Of a stretch of DNA of 64,000 nt, positions 23,302-34,600 are shown piece by piece. This stretch comes from Acipenser ruthenus (lineage: Eukaryota > Chordata > Actinopteri > Acipenseriformes > Acipenseridae): positions 22,030,208 to 22,094,207 of the forward strand of contig NC_081214.1 in the NCBI RefSeq assembly GCF_902713425.1, given 5' to 3'. The notes below the pieces were generated by a model. That model made no database searches. It saw only the letters and a list, made by a program, of their open reading frames with translations, and had not been told where the DNA came from. A program made the translations under genes and the position numbers. Each line of letters begins with the position of its first letter. The first letter of the stretch is position 1.

Positions 23302-26291
23302 GCTCTTCCAGTGCTCTCTTTCCCTTGCCATATTCCCCTGCAGTTGTTTTTATAAGGGGCAGTGTGGGACCCTGCATACCTTTTTAATGATGTTGTCAAT
23401 GGGCTGCAGCTTCCCGTTGGGCAAGGGCTTGTACCCCCACTGCTGGGAATTGTCTGTCTTGGGAAGTTCAGTTTGGCTGCCTTGAACGCTGCACAAAAAC
23501 ACAAGAATGTTGCTGAACAAAGAACACAAACTAACGAGTATAAAGATATAAACTTACTTTTATGTTTTATTTTTTAAACGTATATTTTTTTTCTGTTTGT
23601 CAGCACATGTTAATGTACTGTAATGAAGCCCCTGTAATCCCACTCCATCATTTCCTTTATGACTTGACACAGGAAGTAACTCAGTACCTACTAAAATGGT
23701 CCAGAGTGAATGTGGACCTAGATGTAGTGTTGCTGTCTTGATGTCAACAGCAAAATGAACATTAAATGACCAGGCAGCATTCATTTCACAGAACCTAGTA
23801 TAAATAGTTATGGTTCAAACCCTGGCTGTCAGTGGATAAATGAAAAGGCCTACTGTGCCATCTAGCCCCTAAGGAGCCCCTATTGGATGTTTGCTGTGGT
23901 CATAGTGTGTTCACCCATCATCCTTGGGCTTGCTGCGCCCTCGCTGGCCCTTCCTGCTGCACGCTTTCTCCTCCCAGCCCACCGGCTGGGCAGTGTCTCT
24001 CGTCACGCGCACACACAGCTCGCTGTAGTCCAGGGTGACCGCACGCAGCAGCCAGCGCAGTCCCTTCAGTCTATTCCTGTCCGACCAACGCCACACATCT
24101 GCAATGGCAGAGCACGGCTCCTGCAAGGACAAACCCATCAGCATTAAATATTGCCATCGGGACCTAGGCTCAAAACTTCATTTAAAGACTTCTTTAACAA
24201 CCACGTTTAACAAGGTTGATGACAATCAAACCTGTAATTCTTCAAAACAGTATAACTTGATATCATCTGCATTTTCTTAATATTTCATTTATTTCCTGTT
24301 TATTCATGTTCTGCATGGTTCTCTACATTGTTCTCTGTGTGGTTCTCTGCATGGTTCTCTGTATTGTTCTCTGCTTGGTTCTCTGCGTGGTTCTCTGTAT
24401 TGTTCTCTATATTGTTCTCTGTATTGTTCTCTGTATTGTTCTCTGTATTGTTCTATGCATGGTTCTCTGTATTGTTCTCTGCATGGTTCTTTGCATGGTT
24501 CTCTGCATGGTTCTCTGTGTGGTTCTCTGTGTGGTTCTCTGCGTGGTTGTCTGTGTGGTTCTCTGTATTCTTCTCTGCATGGTTCTCTGTTGTTTTTGCT
24601 TAGATCATTATTTGCCATGCTTACTAACTATTCCAGTTTCTGATCAGACTCCCTTAGGCTATCAGACTCCCTTAGGCTGACTGTGGGGCACAGCCTTCAG
24701 TGCCCAGCTCTAGAAGCAAATAATCACCGCAGAAATACATAATGACACGATAAGCAGGTAACAATGACAGCGCCAGGCTCTCCGGCACACTCACAATGTG
24801 GCAGAGCGTCCGACTCTCGTTCACCAGCCTCTCCAGGGACAGCACCTCGATGAGTTCGCTCTCCAGCAGGGCACTGGCTTTGTCCTGCTTGTTAGCCAGC
24901 CTGAAACAAAAAGCAGTCCATCCATCAACACAGGCTACTGGGCCATCAACACCCACGTTGAATTTTTCTCTCTTTGTTTCTGTAGCAATAAATACAGGGC
25001 TGCACGTGATGTATCCTCTAGAAGGTTTATTTAAATATTGTATATTTAATTGCATCTATATTAGTCTGTACTCTTGAGTTATAGAAAGATGAAGTTATAG
25101 AATGAGTTACAGAAAGCTTTTGAAGTCTGTTTTGATTCATTAAATACAAGTTGACACTAGAATGTAGTTTAACACAAATCTAGAAAACCGTCTCAGAGTT
25201 ATCCGAGTGTTTACAGTTTTACGGGTGTTGTCTTTCTGCGTTGGCTCTTACACCAGTAGGGGCTTCCTTGACACCTTTGGGTGCCTCAGCATGTCTGTCA
25301 GCAGGTCCCTAGCCTCTTTGATCCTCTGGGTGTCACTCGAATCCACCACAAAGACAATCCCATGGGCCTCTCCGCAGTGCTGCTTCCAGAGCCCCCGCGC
25401 CTGAACCCCTCCTCCCAGCTCCACCAGCAGCACCTCGAACTGGTCCACCTTCAGCGCAGTCCTGACCATGCCCACAGTGGGTGCATTGTCCCCCGGGGAT
25501 TCTGGGAGTGGGGAAATACAGGGAACTGTCAGACACCTTCCAACACTGAGTGCAACTGTGACCAGCTACAATAACCACTAGGTGGCAGTAAATACAAGCT
25601 ACACAATGCTGCTAGTCACTTTAATGAATTGTTTCTTACAATGAGATAAAGGGTATACAAATTGTAATGGGTTTTATGATGTTTCTGATCAGTGGAAGTG
25701 GGCCTGCAGTTCCGATATTGAGATTTTACTTTACCACTAAAATGAAGATATTCAGATACTCTACTACTCCTGTGATATTCCACTCCATGGTAAAAGTGTT
25801 ACTGTACCCAACTTTTATTACATTGTGACAATACAGTTAAAGAATGCAGACTCAAAGAAAAATCCAGTCCCAGTTGTTTTTATATAATTATTATAAATAC
25901 CTTTCAGGATCCCATTCACTGTGGATGTTTTGCCTGCACTGTCAAGACCCACCACAAGCAGCGTGACTTGCCTGTATGGCAGAAATATACATTAAACAGT
26001 TCAGCCTTTCCAAAAGCAAAGGTTATAGTACAGGCCTACCTTGACACAAACCCTGTAGAATGCTATAGAAGCCCATACATCATTTCTAGAGGAAACTCTG
26101 TGGCAGAGACCACGTCATTGCAAATGCCTGGAGTGTGTTCTGCTCATGTGCTGTGGAGCAGTGGTGACTGTTTCGCACCTTGTTCCATCCCAGTTCTTAT
26201 CTATTGCATGTAACCTCAATTAAAGACGGTACCTGACTGGTTCCTGCAGCTTGGAGATCCAGCTGCAGCAGTTGCTCATCAGGTTGAACAT
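22321..26291 (-). CDS. ARL13A: ARL13A, ARF-like GTPase of the ARL13 family
   Basis: Nine coding exons: 26291-26233, 25971-25901, 25501-25252, 24900-24795, 24120-23915, 23488-23380, 23240-22985, 22730-22620, 22376-22321. All phases agree and the product is 407 aa, near ARL13B (428 in human) and longer than human ARL13A (290). The start has a full Kozak CCCACCATG. Seen in order: Cys-Cys at 8-9 (palmitoylation pair of ARL13B), P-loop GLDSAGKT 28-35, APTVG 50-54, switch 2 ELGGG 71-75, R79 and W82, NKQD 130-133, CSAI 165-168, then a Lys/Glu-rich tail. As in ARL13B the usual DxGGQ is altered: Gly replaces Gln, and here Glu also replaces Asp. ARL13 proteins act in cilia; ARL13B is the ARL3 exchange factor. 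I call it ARL13A from its place beside XKRX and TMEM35A and from GLRWLL...YSELCVR. Function is inferred from the family. Confidence 0.92.
23248..23301. repeat. (ATT)18 microsatellite at an ARL13A splice acceptor
   Basis: Pure trinucleotide repeat in the 139-bp ARL13A intron 6, ending only a few bases before the acceptor of exon 7 on the minus strand, where the polypyrimidine tract should be. Confidence 0.95.
24308..24590. repeat. 12-bp minisatellite, about 23 copies
   Basis: Tandem units of the type GGTTCTCTGCAT / TGTTCTCTGTAT in ARL13A intron 4. Because 12 is a multiple of three, several frames on both strands stay open, but no gene is implied. Confidence 0.95.
25575..25588 (+). promoter_or_regulatory. 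CTCF-like motif
   Basis: CCACTAGGTGGCAG fits the vertebrate CTCF core very well. It lies in ARL13A intron 2, close to exon 3. Occupancy is unknown. Confidence 0.4.
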
Positions 26292-26567
26292 GGTGGGAGG
26301 ATGCCAGCAAAAGGGCCAACATCTCCTTTTTAATCTATATCTAAAATAAAAAAATAAACAGTGTTTAAACTAGATACATCTAAAGTTAAAGGAGGTTGTT
26401 AGCTTGCCATATGAAAAAACAAATACGCAAAGTATTAACAAACTCAATATTCTAGATCTATATTAAAGTTGTTGGTGCACAAGGTGCTTTGAATACGGTA
26501 CTGAATAAAATCTACCCAGCATCTCACCCTGTGTCCTTACGCTAATCAAAGTTTACAGTGCTATACT

Positions 26568-26712
26568 GTGGTAAAACTGTCGAGGTACAGTATAGGGATA
26601 TTGAAGCATGGTAAAACACAGGTGAGTATGGAAAAGCATGGTGAAGCCCATGAGAATAGTATAGTCATGCAAATAGCATGGGACACTACAGAACAATGGT
26701 GCAGATTTACCA
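26568..26712. repeat. Degenerate CATGGTAAA-type tandem repeat
   Basis: Scattered near-repeats of GTGGTAAAAC, CATGGTAAAAC, TATGGAAAAGCATGG and TTTACCATAG upstream of ARL13A. The same kind of sequence in the other orientation occurs in NOX1 intron 9. Confidence 0.6.
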
Positions 26713-27279
26713 TAGTGGACTTCTACAAGGGGCTTCCCAGGTAGTGATGCAGTACAGTTTGAGGGCAGGGGGAGGGACAGTTTGTTAGGGGAAGCTCACA
26801 GAACAGCTCCCTGTGGCGTACCTGCTCGAGGGGATAAACAGGATTTCAGCAGGCATCTGACACCCGCCATAAGCTCTTAACAAAGCACTCAGAAACCACT
26901 TAGGACACACACACATCAAGCCCTGAGATTAGCATGCTGCCTTTTTTAATATTAGTTTCTTCTTTTCTTCCTGAAACAATGTTCAAAAGTTTAGCTTGGT
27001 TGAGGTAGTTTGAATTGAATTCCCTGCACGTCATGTTTTGAGCCAAAGGATTGCTTTTTATACGTGTGCCCCAGGTGGTAATACTTTACAATAAGCAACA
27101 AGCGCTCAAATGGTCATTGCACTTTACATTCAGATATTATTTGCTGTTCAATTGAACAAAGTATTCAATTCATATTACACCTTAAGAACCATGTTACTCA
27201 GCCTTACAGACTATTCTTTATAATGTGCTACCAATACTAACTAACAAGTGTGAAATAAAAAACAGCTCAGTTAACTTAC

Positions 27280-27480
27280 AGTTGAATATCGGCTGCCATG
27301 CAGCTGTCCCCTGCCAGTCTGCTCTAGTCATTGCACTGTCCAGCTAAATCTAATCTGCCTTTAAATAATTCACTAATCCCAGCCTGGTCTGAATTTACAT
27401 GTGTTCTCTGGGAGTTGTAGTCACTAGGCTACTGACTAGTTACAAAGATGCCCTAGGAGAACTACATTTCCCAGAAGCCC
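27280..27480 (-). promoter_or_regulatory. ARL13A: Likely ARL13A promoter and untranslated first exon
   Basis: Two facing copies of the ZNF143/THAP11 (SBS) promoter motif: CTGGGAGTTGTAGT at 27408-27421 and ACTACATTTCCCAGAAGC at 27461-27478. About 130 bases further on the minus strand is a strong donor, AACT|GTAAGT (last exon base 27280). The matching acceptor TTTATTTTAG ends at 26341, leaving 49 untranslated bases before the ARL13A start codon. This suggests an untranslated exon of about 100 bases starting near 27.38-27.40 kb. The motifs and splice sites are seen; the promoter role is inferred. Confidence 0.5.
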
Positions 27481-30400
27481 ATTGGCTCTGACCCAATTCC
27501 TTTATTTATCTGCCTTGACTGAGAGAGGTATTTATCAGGTTGTAGTAATAAGAAACACTGGTTATTAGTAGTAGTTTTTTTTTTCCCTAAGAAAACATAG
27601 AAATTCATCAGAATTCTTCATTTCAAAGCTGGTGTTTTTTTGTTTTTTGTTTTTTTTTAACCTGAAATAAAGTCACACCAAAATAACTGACCTAATTATC
27701 TATTTAAAGAGAAAACACATGTCTTGATTATTTTCTTTTTATATACAGTACAATAATAATTAAACCAGTAGCATTGTCTGTGGCCACAAGGTTGCTCTTG
27801 TCTTTCTTAAGTACATTTCAATTGTGTGTTTATTACTGTATTACTTTTGTTGTTGTTGTTGAAACTATATGAAACTGGGTTGCATTTCTTTTGGTACGAT
27901 GAATTACAAAAAACTACTGCTGATATTTCTCCAGGAGTTCTAGTAAATACTCTTATGCACTAAAACATATCAGCCTGTTTTCAATTTAAACTAGGCCTCT
28001 CAATAACGTAACAGCCTTAGTCATTAACCTATCGCTTTTGATAAAGACATTTTTTTTATAATATATAATATTTGTACAAGATCCTAATCTTTCCTTGTAA
28101 GAGTACTATCTTAGTAAAGTGTGAGTCATGAAGGTATTGTTTGATTACATCAAGGGTGGGGCGATTAAAGAAAGGGACACAGTGATGGGATTGATTACAC
28201 TTCTTAGCCTTACTCTTCTGACAAACACAGGGCTAGCAATGTAACACACACAAAATCTGCTGTATTGTTACATTAAATGCATGAACTGATAACCCAGGAA
28301 ATCCTTGCAATGCAGGCAGGGCTACTCTACTTTGAACGTCTTTGAAGAGGGGCATTCTAATTGACACGAAGGGAAAGCTAAGCTCTCTGACGCTATACAG
28401 AGAAGTAACAAACAAGCCTAATATGCAAATATGTTCAAAACAGTGCCAGAAACACAGTGAGCTTCCAACGTAAAACACTCCTCTAAGCAGCAAGAATGTT
28501 TGTTGGATCGGCCGTCTATCTGAGAGCCTTGACTGAACACTGGGCCCGCAGCTTGTGCACACAGTGAGTCAGAGGATTTCAGAGGCTGTTTTGTTTCAAA
28601 TACTCTGCACTGCTGTAATAGGTAAACAGCTACTGCCTGAGAAGTTTTATATTACCTGCTAGCTGCGGAACTGCTGTTTCCTAAGTCTTCCTGTCTGTTG
28701 TAACATACTGACGCTTCCGAAATGAAGTCCTTTTAAGAGCTCTTTCAAGGGCAGAAGTTTTATACATTTATTTGATCTTTTCACCAGCTGTCAGATAAAA
28801 TAATTAAAAAAAACATACGACCACAAAGGTAGATTAGTCTGTGCTAAAGATATTTTAAACTTGAACCTATGAATTCCGGTATGTCTCCACTGATAGGTGT
28901 TATAATATCAATAGCCGTATCAAAATGGTTAGTGCCAGTCCTGACACTCAACATTACAGAAGGCTACTTTAACTCTCTTTTGGCCATTTGTTTTCTGCCC
29001 TTCCCTACAGTACAGTAATTGAGTAGTGGTTCAGCTAACATGGCAAAGTTGGGAGGAATGTGATTGTGCCACCCTGTGTTTGCTCTATAAAAACAATCCC
29101 TACTTTAGCCAGATGCCTGATAACTCACACACACGTTGTAGACCCATTTGAATTTGAAAAGAGGGTGTTTCTCCCGAGGGGTCATCCCAAGGGCAGGCAG
29201 ACTTGCTGCCAAAAACTTAGTAGGCTATGAATCTGCAGCAGCTGGGAATGTGCAGCAGCCTGTACATTAACTGATACGAAAGATGAAAGATGGGTGAAGG
29301 GTTCGAATCCTGCCGGAGGACTCCTTGAATACAGGTATCTGTATGTCACTGAACAGCTTTATGAATACCGCACTGCATGCCAGCCAGTGCCAGCTCTGGG
29401 GATTCTTTCTTTCATCCTCATGCCCTTAACAGCGGTTCAGACGGTTCTGGGTTCCAGCCACAGGACTGGTCCCTACCAGATACCTGCCCTCCAGTAACAG
29501 CAGTTGTAAATTGATACCTGGTGTGAAATTGGGTATGTCTAGGATAGCTGAGTGATTTGCTTCACATTCACAGGAAACAGAAAGCGAGAAGCAGACACTT
29601 CTCCTATGAATAAAACAAAACACAAAGTCATTGGACACCTTTTCTCCTGTGGTGTCCAATGACTTTGTGAAACAAAAGGGTGATCAAATTCAGAACTACC
29701 GGTCCCAATCAATTCAATGGGCCATTGTTACTGAAGATATACATGAAAGAAAACATAAAGTCACTCATCACATAGGCAGACTTAGCATGCCTTGTATCCC
29801 TAGCGTGACCGGTTTCTAAAACATATCCATCGATATCCCCCGTGGAGGATGGTAAGTGCCACTGCGACCAGTGCTTTCCTAACGAGCCTGTAACTGTGTT
29901 CATTAGGCACTTTAGCTTTAGCCCACAATATAGGTAAACATGCAATATGGCTCCGTGCTGCAGCAGCGTTATTAGCAGTACATTACTGCTTTGGGGTTTG
30001 CAGCAAACACGACAGTATACACATTTGTAGCAGCTGCATTACAGCCAGTACCTTATTTTAGTCCTGCCAAATGACAACTGCTGTGCCAGAGCGTGCGGAC
30101 ATTCCCTGGCCCTGAAGCTCGCTCACTAGTCTACCTAACGTTCAGCTGCAGCAGTAGGAAGAGGTTAAAATGGCTTTCCCCCCTCCCCCAATTACATAGC
30201 TGTTAAAAATGGGATTTGCTTTTTGACGTTCAATCAACTTACTACTTTAGTTTTTTTTTGTATTCCTGCCATAGTGTAAAATAGCAAAGCAAAATAAAGT
30301 ACCGTTCAGTACAGTACGTCATTACCTATATATAGCGAATCTTTTTGATAATCGTTTTGCAACTGTGTTTGTATATTTATATAAAGAATGACATCTGCTC

Positions 30401-31678
30401 GTGTGAATACCAAATAAGTAAAACACGTTGCTGCATGTAACTTTGGGAGACACGTCATCTGTGCTCGCTCGTGGTCCTAATGCAAGCTAGTCTATCATGT
30501 GCAATACTGTAATATGTTTTGGGACTGTTTCTAATCGATTTCCACATCTGTATAACTCGGCAGAGCTTTGCCTTACACGTCCAACCAATTACAGCTATTT
30601 ATATTAAAGATACATATTTTCACAACCAGTTTCACACACTAATACACACATGATTAAAACGCCGTCAGTATTGTTATTAATCCTAGGCATAACACTCCCC
30701 CACTCCCAGTGCTGCCAGATCATTTTATAGTGCTCTGAGACATTATCTACTTAGGTTTATTGAAAGTTTAAACAGGTCCACGAAATGTAAACCAAATCCT
30801 ATTTTTTATTCCATAACCTACCCTGGAAAAATATGTACATTCTCCGCGATTTAAGTAGACCCCTAATTATGACGGTACACATTCACTGAATGATGGAATG
30901 TAATAAGAGAGCTAAATATGTGCACTAGGACCCGGGAAACATCCTAAACTTGTTGATCAGACACTCTTGCTCACAACAACAGATCTAGGCTGGTCTCTGC
31001 TTCGAAGATTTGCATGAAAACTCAGTGGTACACTGTAACAACAAACGAACTGGCAGTTGGCTGTTGGATTTAACATGTATGAATGGGGGCTCCTAGCCCT
31101 TCAATCTGCTTTGGATTGCCAGCAGGATTCGTGATGTGTTCGTGTTTTTTCCAAGGACCGGCGACACGTGCGGGAAAGGGGCTGCTGTAAAAGGATCGAA
31201 ACGGTATTCAGTTCTATTTATGCGCTGAAGAAACTGTTTTCTTTACTATGTTGGGTGGAACCGTGTCTGTTGGAAATATCGACTGAACTGTAGTTATTGC
31301 AGATTCGTATTTTTTTCTCCCACGTAGCATACATGCAAGTCGTGGTGTCTTCCTTGAGCTGTTTTTGTAATTTGGCAAGTGGATTATTTTGCCAAGCAAG
31401 TTTTTATTTCTGAAAATTCAGAAACTTAAAAGTATCACAATTCTGAAACAAAAAAACACTATTTGTTACTATAAAAAAAAAAAAAAAGCGTTTGGAACCT
31501 AAACAAAAACAGACGCGAGATGTCAGATGTTGCTATTTATATGAAATCGAATTCGGCGTGAGAGCCTGATCGTGAACGTGTTGATGAGAAAAGGAAACCA
31601 TCAAATAAACAAAAACCATCAGGACTCGTATAACTGTTTATTTCGGTTAAAAGAAGTGGACATATTTATTTTGGTGAA
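27481..31678. other. Gene-free divergent spacer between ARL13A and XKRX
   Basis: No coding exon is seen on either strand. A TATA-like CTCTATAAAAAC lies near 29083-29094 without a following reading frame. A perfect 19-bp hairpin lies at 29621-29669. The right end should hold the XKRX promoter and 5' UTR. In human, TRMT2B lies nearby between ARL13A and TMEM35A; I see no trace of it anywhere in the window. Confidence 0.6.
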
Positions 31679-34600
31679 ATGGAAAAAATGTGCGAGAGTG
31701 CCGAAGAAGTAGTCGTGGACCAGCAGCCCCCGACCCAGAACGGGTATGTGATCCACTCCGGCTCGGATGTCAGGCCACCATTCAGCATCCTGATCGCCAC
31801 CACGCTGTACTTTGCCGAGTTCGTGACCGCGGCGGTGCTGTGCTATCACTACAGCCGGTCTGAAGACCCCTTCTGGTTGGGCCTGACCATCACCTTCATG
31901 CTGGTTCCGTCTGTTCTGATCCAGCTGGCACTGACGTTCATCCACAGGGACCTGGGGCGGGATCGACCTCTGGTCCTGCTGATGCACTTGCTTCAAATGG
32001 GTCCCCTGATCAGGTGAGTTACAATGAAAATAACGAAGCATTTCGTGTGTAGCACAGAAGAAAATACTAACACCTACTGTGGTAGCTTTACTGTACGAAG
32101 GGCGTGGTCACCACGGACAGTCAGTCAGTCATGAGACGAGGCTGCAAGATGGTAACCATTCTTCAATAATCACTGCCTCCTATACCTTCAGGAGGTTTGA
32201 ATTATTTAGGAAATACAGCTGTTTTCAGTCTGGTCAAGGTGCAGCATTCCTATTCCTACATGCAGCTGTATTGCCCTTACTTGTACAGATTAGACGTCAC
32301 TTAACAAATGAACCAGTTACACAGTATGAAGAACAGCCCAGTGTGTGCTACGTATTGGACGTGTTTCTGGTTTGTATATGGAAGCAGTTATGCATGCAAG
32401 TATGTGTAGATCATTGTAAAGATGTAGCTTTTCTTTATGTATTGAAATGCATTGAGTTGTAGCCAAGATACTGTATACTGAAAATATACGATATTGACCA
32501 AATGGAATTTAACATGTCCATAAATAATCTGCAGAAAAGGTTCCTTCTACAGTAATGTAATATCCTTCTCACTTCCGTTCCTTTTGGCTTATTTCTTAAT
32601 TGTTCCTTTTTTTCTGTTAATTTACCTGTTGCAATCAGTAGAATGAGTGCTATGGTTTATGGTGCTGTTTTGCCAGTCACCCTGTAGCTCTCCAGACCTC
32701 CAAACACAGAGCTCCCTGTGAGGCCAGACCCCCCCTGCTCCTCCCAGCTCTGGAGGAAGAAAGTGCTCAGTTACATACATGCATCTGTCCATGTTGAGCC
32801 CATGACCTTTCGATCACTGTGCTTCTCGCTGGTAAATAAATGCCGTGCTGAATTCTAAACGGAAAAGATCGAATATGAGACACTCGAATTTTAGGTGAGA
32901 TTCCTTATTCAAAACACAGCAGCAGTAAAACATACTGTGATACGTCATGTGCATTATTATTTGAAATGGGCATTGTTTTGTGAGCCAAAGAAAAGTGCTG
33001 TTATGACCTGAATAAAGGAAATGTGGTGGTCTGTATGTGTAGGTGTATATACTAAGGAGCAGGCTTCTTGCTATAACTTGATGCAGTGTGCAGTGCATTG
33101 ATGCATGACAAAGACCTACATAACTACTTGTCTACTGATGAATTCAGTTCCTATGGCTACACCCTGCCCCTGTAATTAAACTTGAGCTACATCATTAAAT
33201 GCAGTTTTATCTGATGATCATTTCACTTCCGAAACATATCCTAGCAAAGTGATAACAAAGAACTGGCTCCAGTATTCCCACTTGACCTGGCTTCTGTAAT
33301 GCTGATGTGATTTTGAAAATGTAAATTAAGATTAATTGTAGTTGTGTATACTGTGCTGCATCAGAAGCTCCTAATAATGAAGGACTGGATCAGGACCATT
33401 TATACACGAATGGTAATTCGCATCATTTGTTATAATACAGCACATCACAATAGCTCAGGTTTGGGTCTTTGTAGTCATTTTAATAACCAGAAAATGTTGT
33501 CAAACAGGAAAGCTCAGCAGTCTGAAAATAGTTCTGAGTTAGCCAGTGAATGAACACCAGCAGAATGTGTTGCTCGAGCCTGCCTTCCTGTAGCAAGTGT
33601 TTCTAGTTGTAGTGCTGTGTTTTACTACAGTAGTGTGAGTTGAGACTTGCCATTGCTGCAGTACTGCACCCCTTCCTTTTAAAGCCTCTTCTCACAGTAG
33701 GGTTGGAGGAACATTTAATTCTGTGTCTTTTGACCTTCATTTAACCTTTCCAAACCACCAAGACTCAAAACTGAAATTGAAATGAACAATACCCGCAGTT
33801 GGGTTTCTGTAGTTAGAGTCTGACTCAGCCAGGCTGTGCAAAAGATTTTAGGTTATTTTATGACTGGAGTTGAATCTGTTCTTGTCCTTTTTTGTTTATT
33901 GTTTTAAAGTGCAAAAAATAAATAAAATAATAATAATAATAATAATAATAATAATTGTTTGTTATGTTTGCAGTTCTGCAGGTCTGTTGGAAACACAGAA
34001 AAATGATGCATCCGCACTATTTAGTTTACTGCTCAGTGCATTCCATGTCAGTGTTAAGCAGGCATGGAATCAGGCAGTCTCTTCACCACTTGAGTTTTGG
34101 TGCTCGTTTTTTTTTCCCTTTCACAAAAGAAAGGGTTCACGTTGGAGTGGGAGCTTGTACACATGTGGCACAAGGCCTTGTTGTTATTGTCACATGGAAA
34201 CTGCACGGCTAGTAAACAAGCAGGCCTAGGGTTATAAATGAGAGGAAGGACAGCATTGCTGTTGCCCTTGTGGCTCCAGCAAAGAGCCAGCGTGACGCAC
34301 ACAGGTAAACTGCGCAGCAGGTGTGTTCCAGCAGCTACCTGTCAGTACAGGAATTGCCTCTTCACAGTTGGAAGTACTAAATCTGTTAGCGTCAGGTTGC
34401 TCCAACGCATCCTGAACCTTTTAAAGTAAAAAAAAAAAAACACAACAATAACATTCTGCTACAGCTATCCGAATTTCGTGGCCCGTGGAACTTTACAATA
34501 GCTGGATTAATTGTTCGCTTTGGGGGAGTAGCCTGCTGCAGCCAACACCCTGCATTATATTGCATGCCCTTAACTGCCTGGCACAGAGTCACCTCTTTAC

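Noticed and set aside
23915-24120. ARL13A ending at the stop right after KPKDDG
   Set aside because: A donor GG|GTGAAC precedes that stop, and four further exons continue the frame with ARL13-family tail sequence, so the longer model is preferred. The short end could exist as an intron-retained isoform.
24304-24680. Long Val/Leu/Cys and Arg/Glu/Pro repetitive open frames on both strands
   Set aside because: Produced by the 12-bp minisatellite, whose unit length is a multiple of three.
28233-28562. 109-codon minus-strand open frame in the ARL13A-XKRX spacer
   Set aside because: No domain, no splice partners, and composition like the surrounding spacer.
29083-29094. TATA-like CTCTATAAAAAC
   Set aside because: No initiator-linked exon or reading frame follows; a chance match is likely in AT-rich DNA.
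31619-32041. 140-codon minus-strand open frame
   Set aside because: Antisense shadow of XKRX exon 1.
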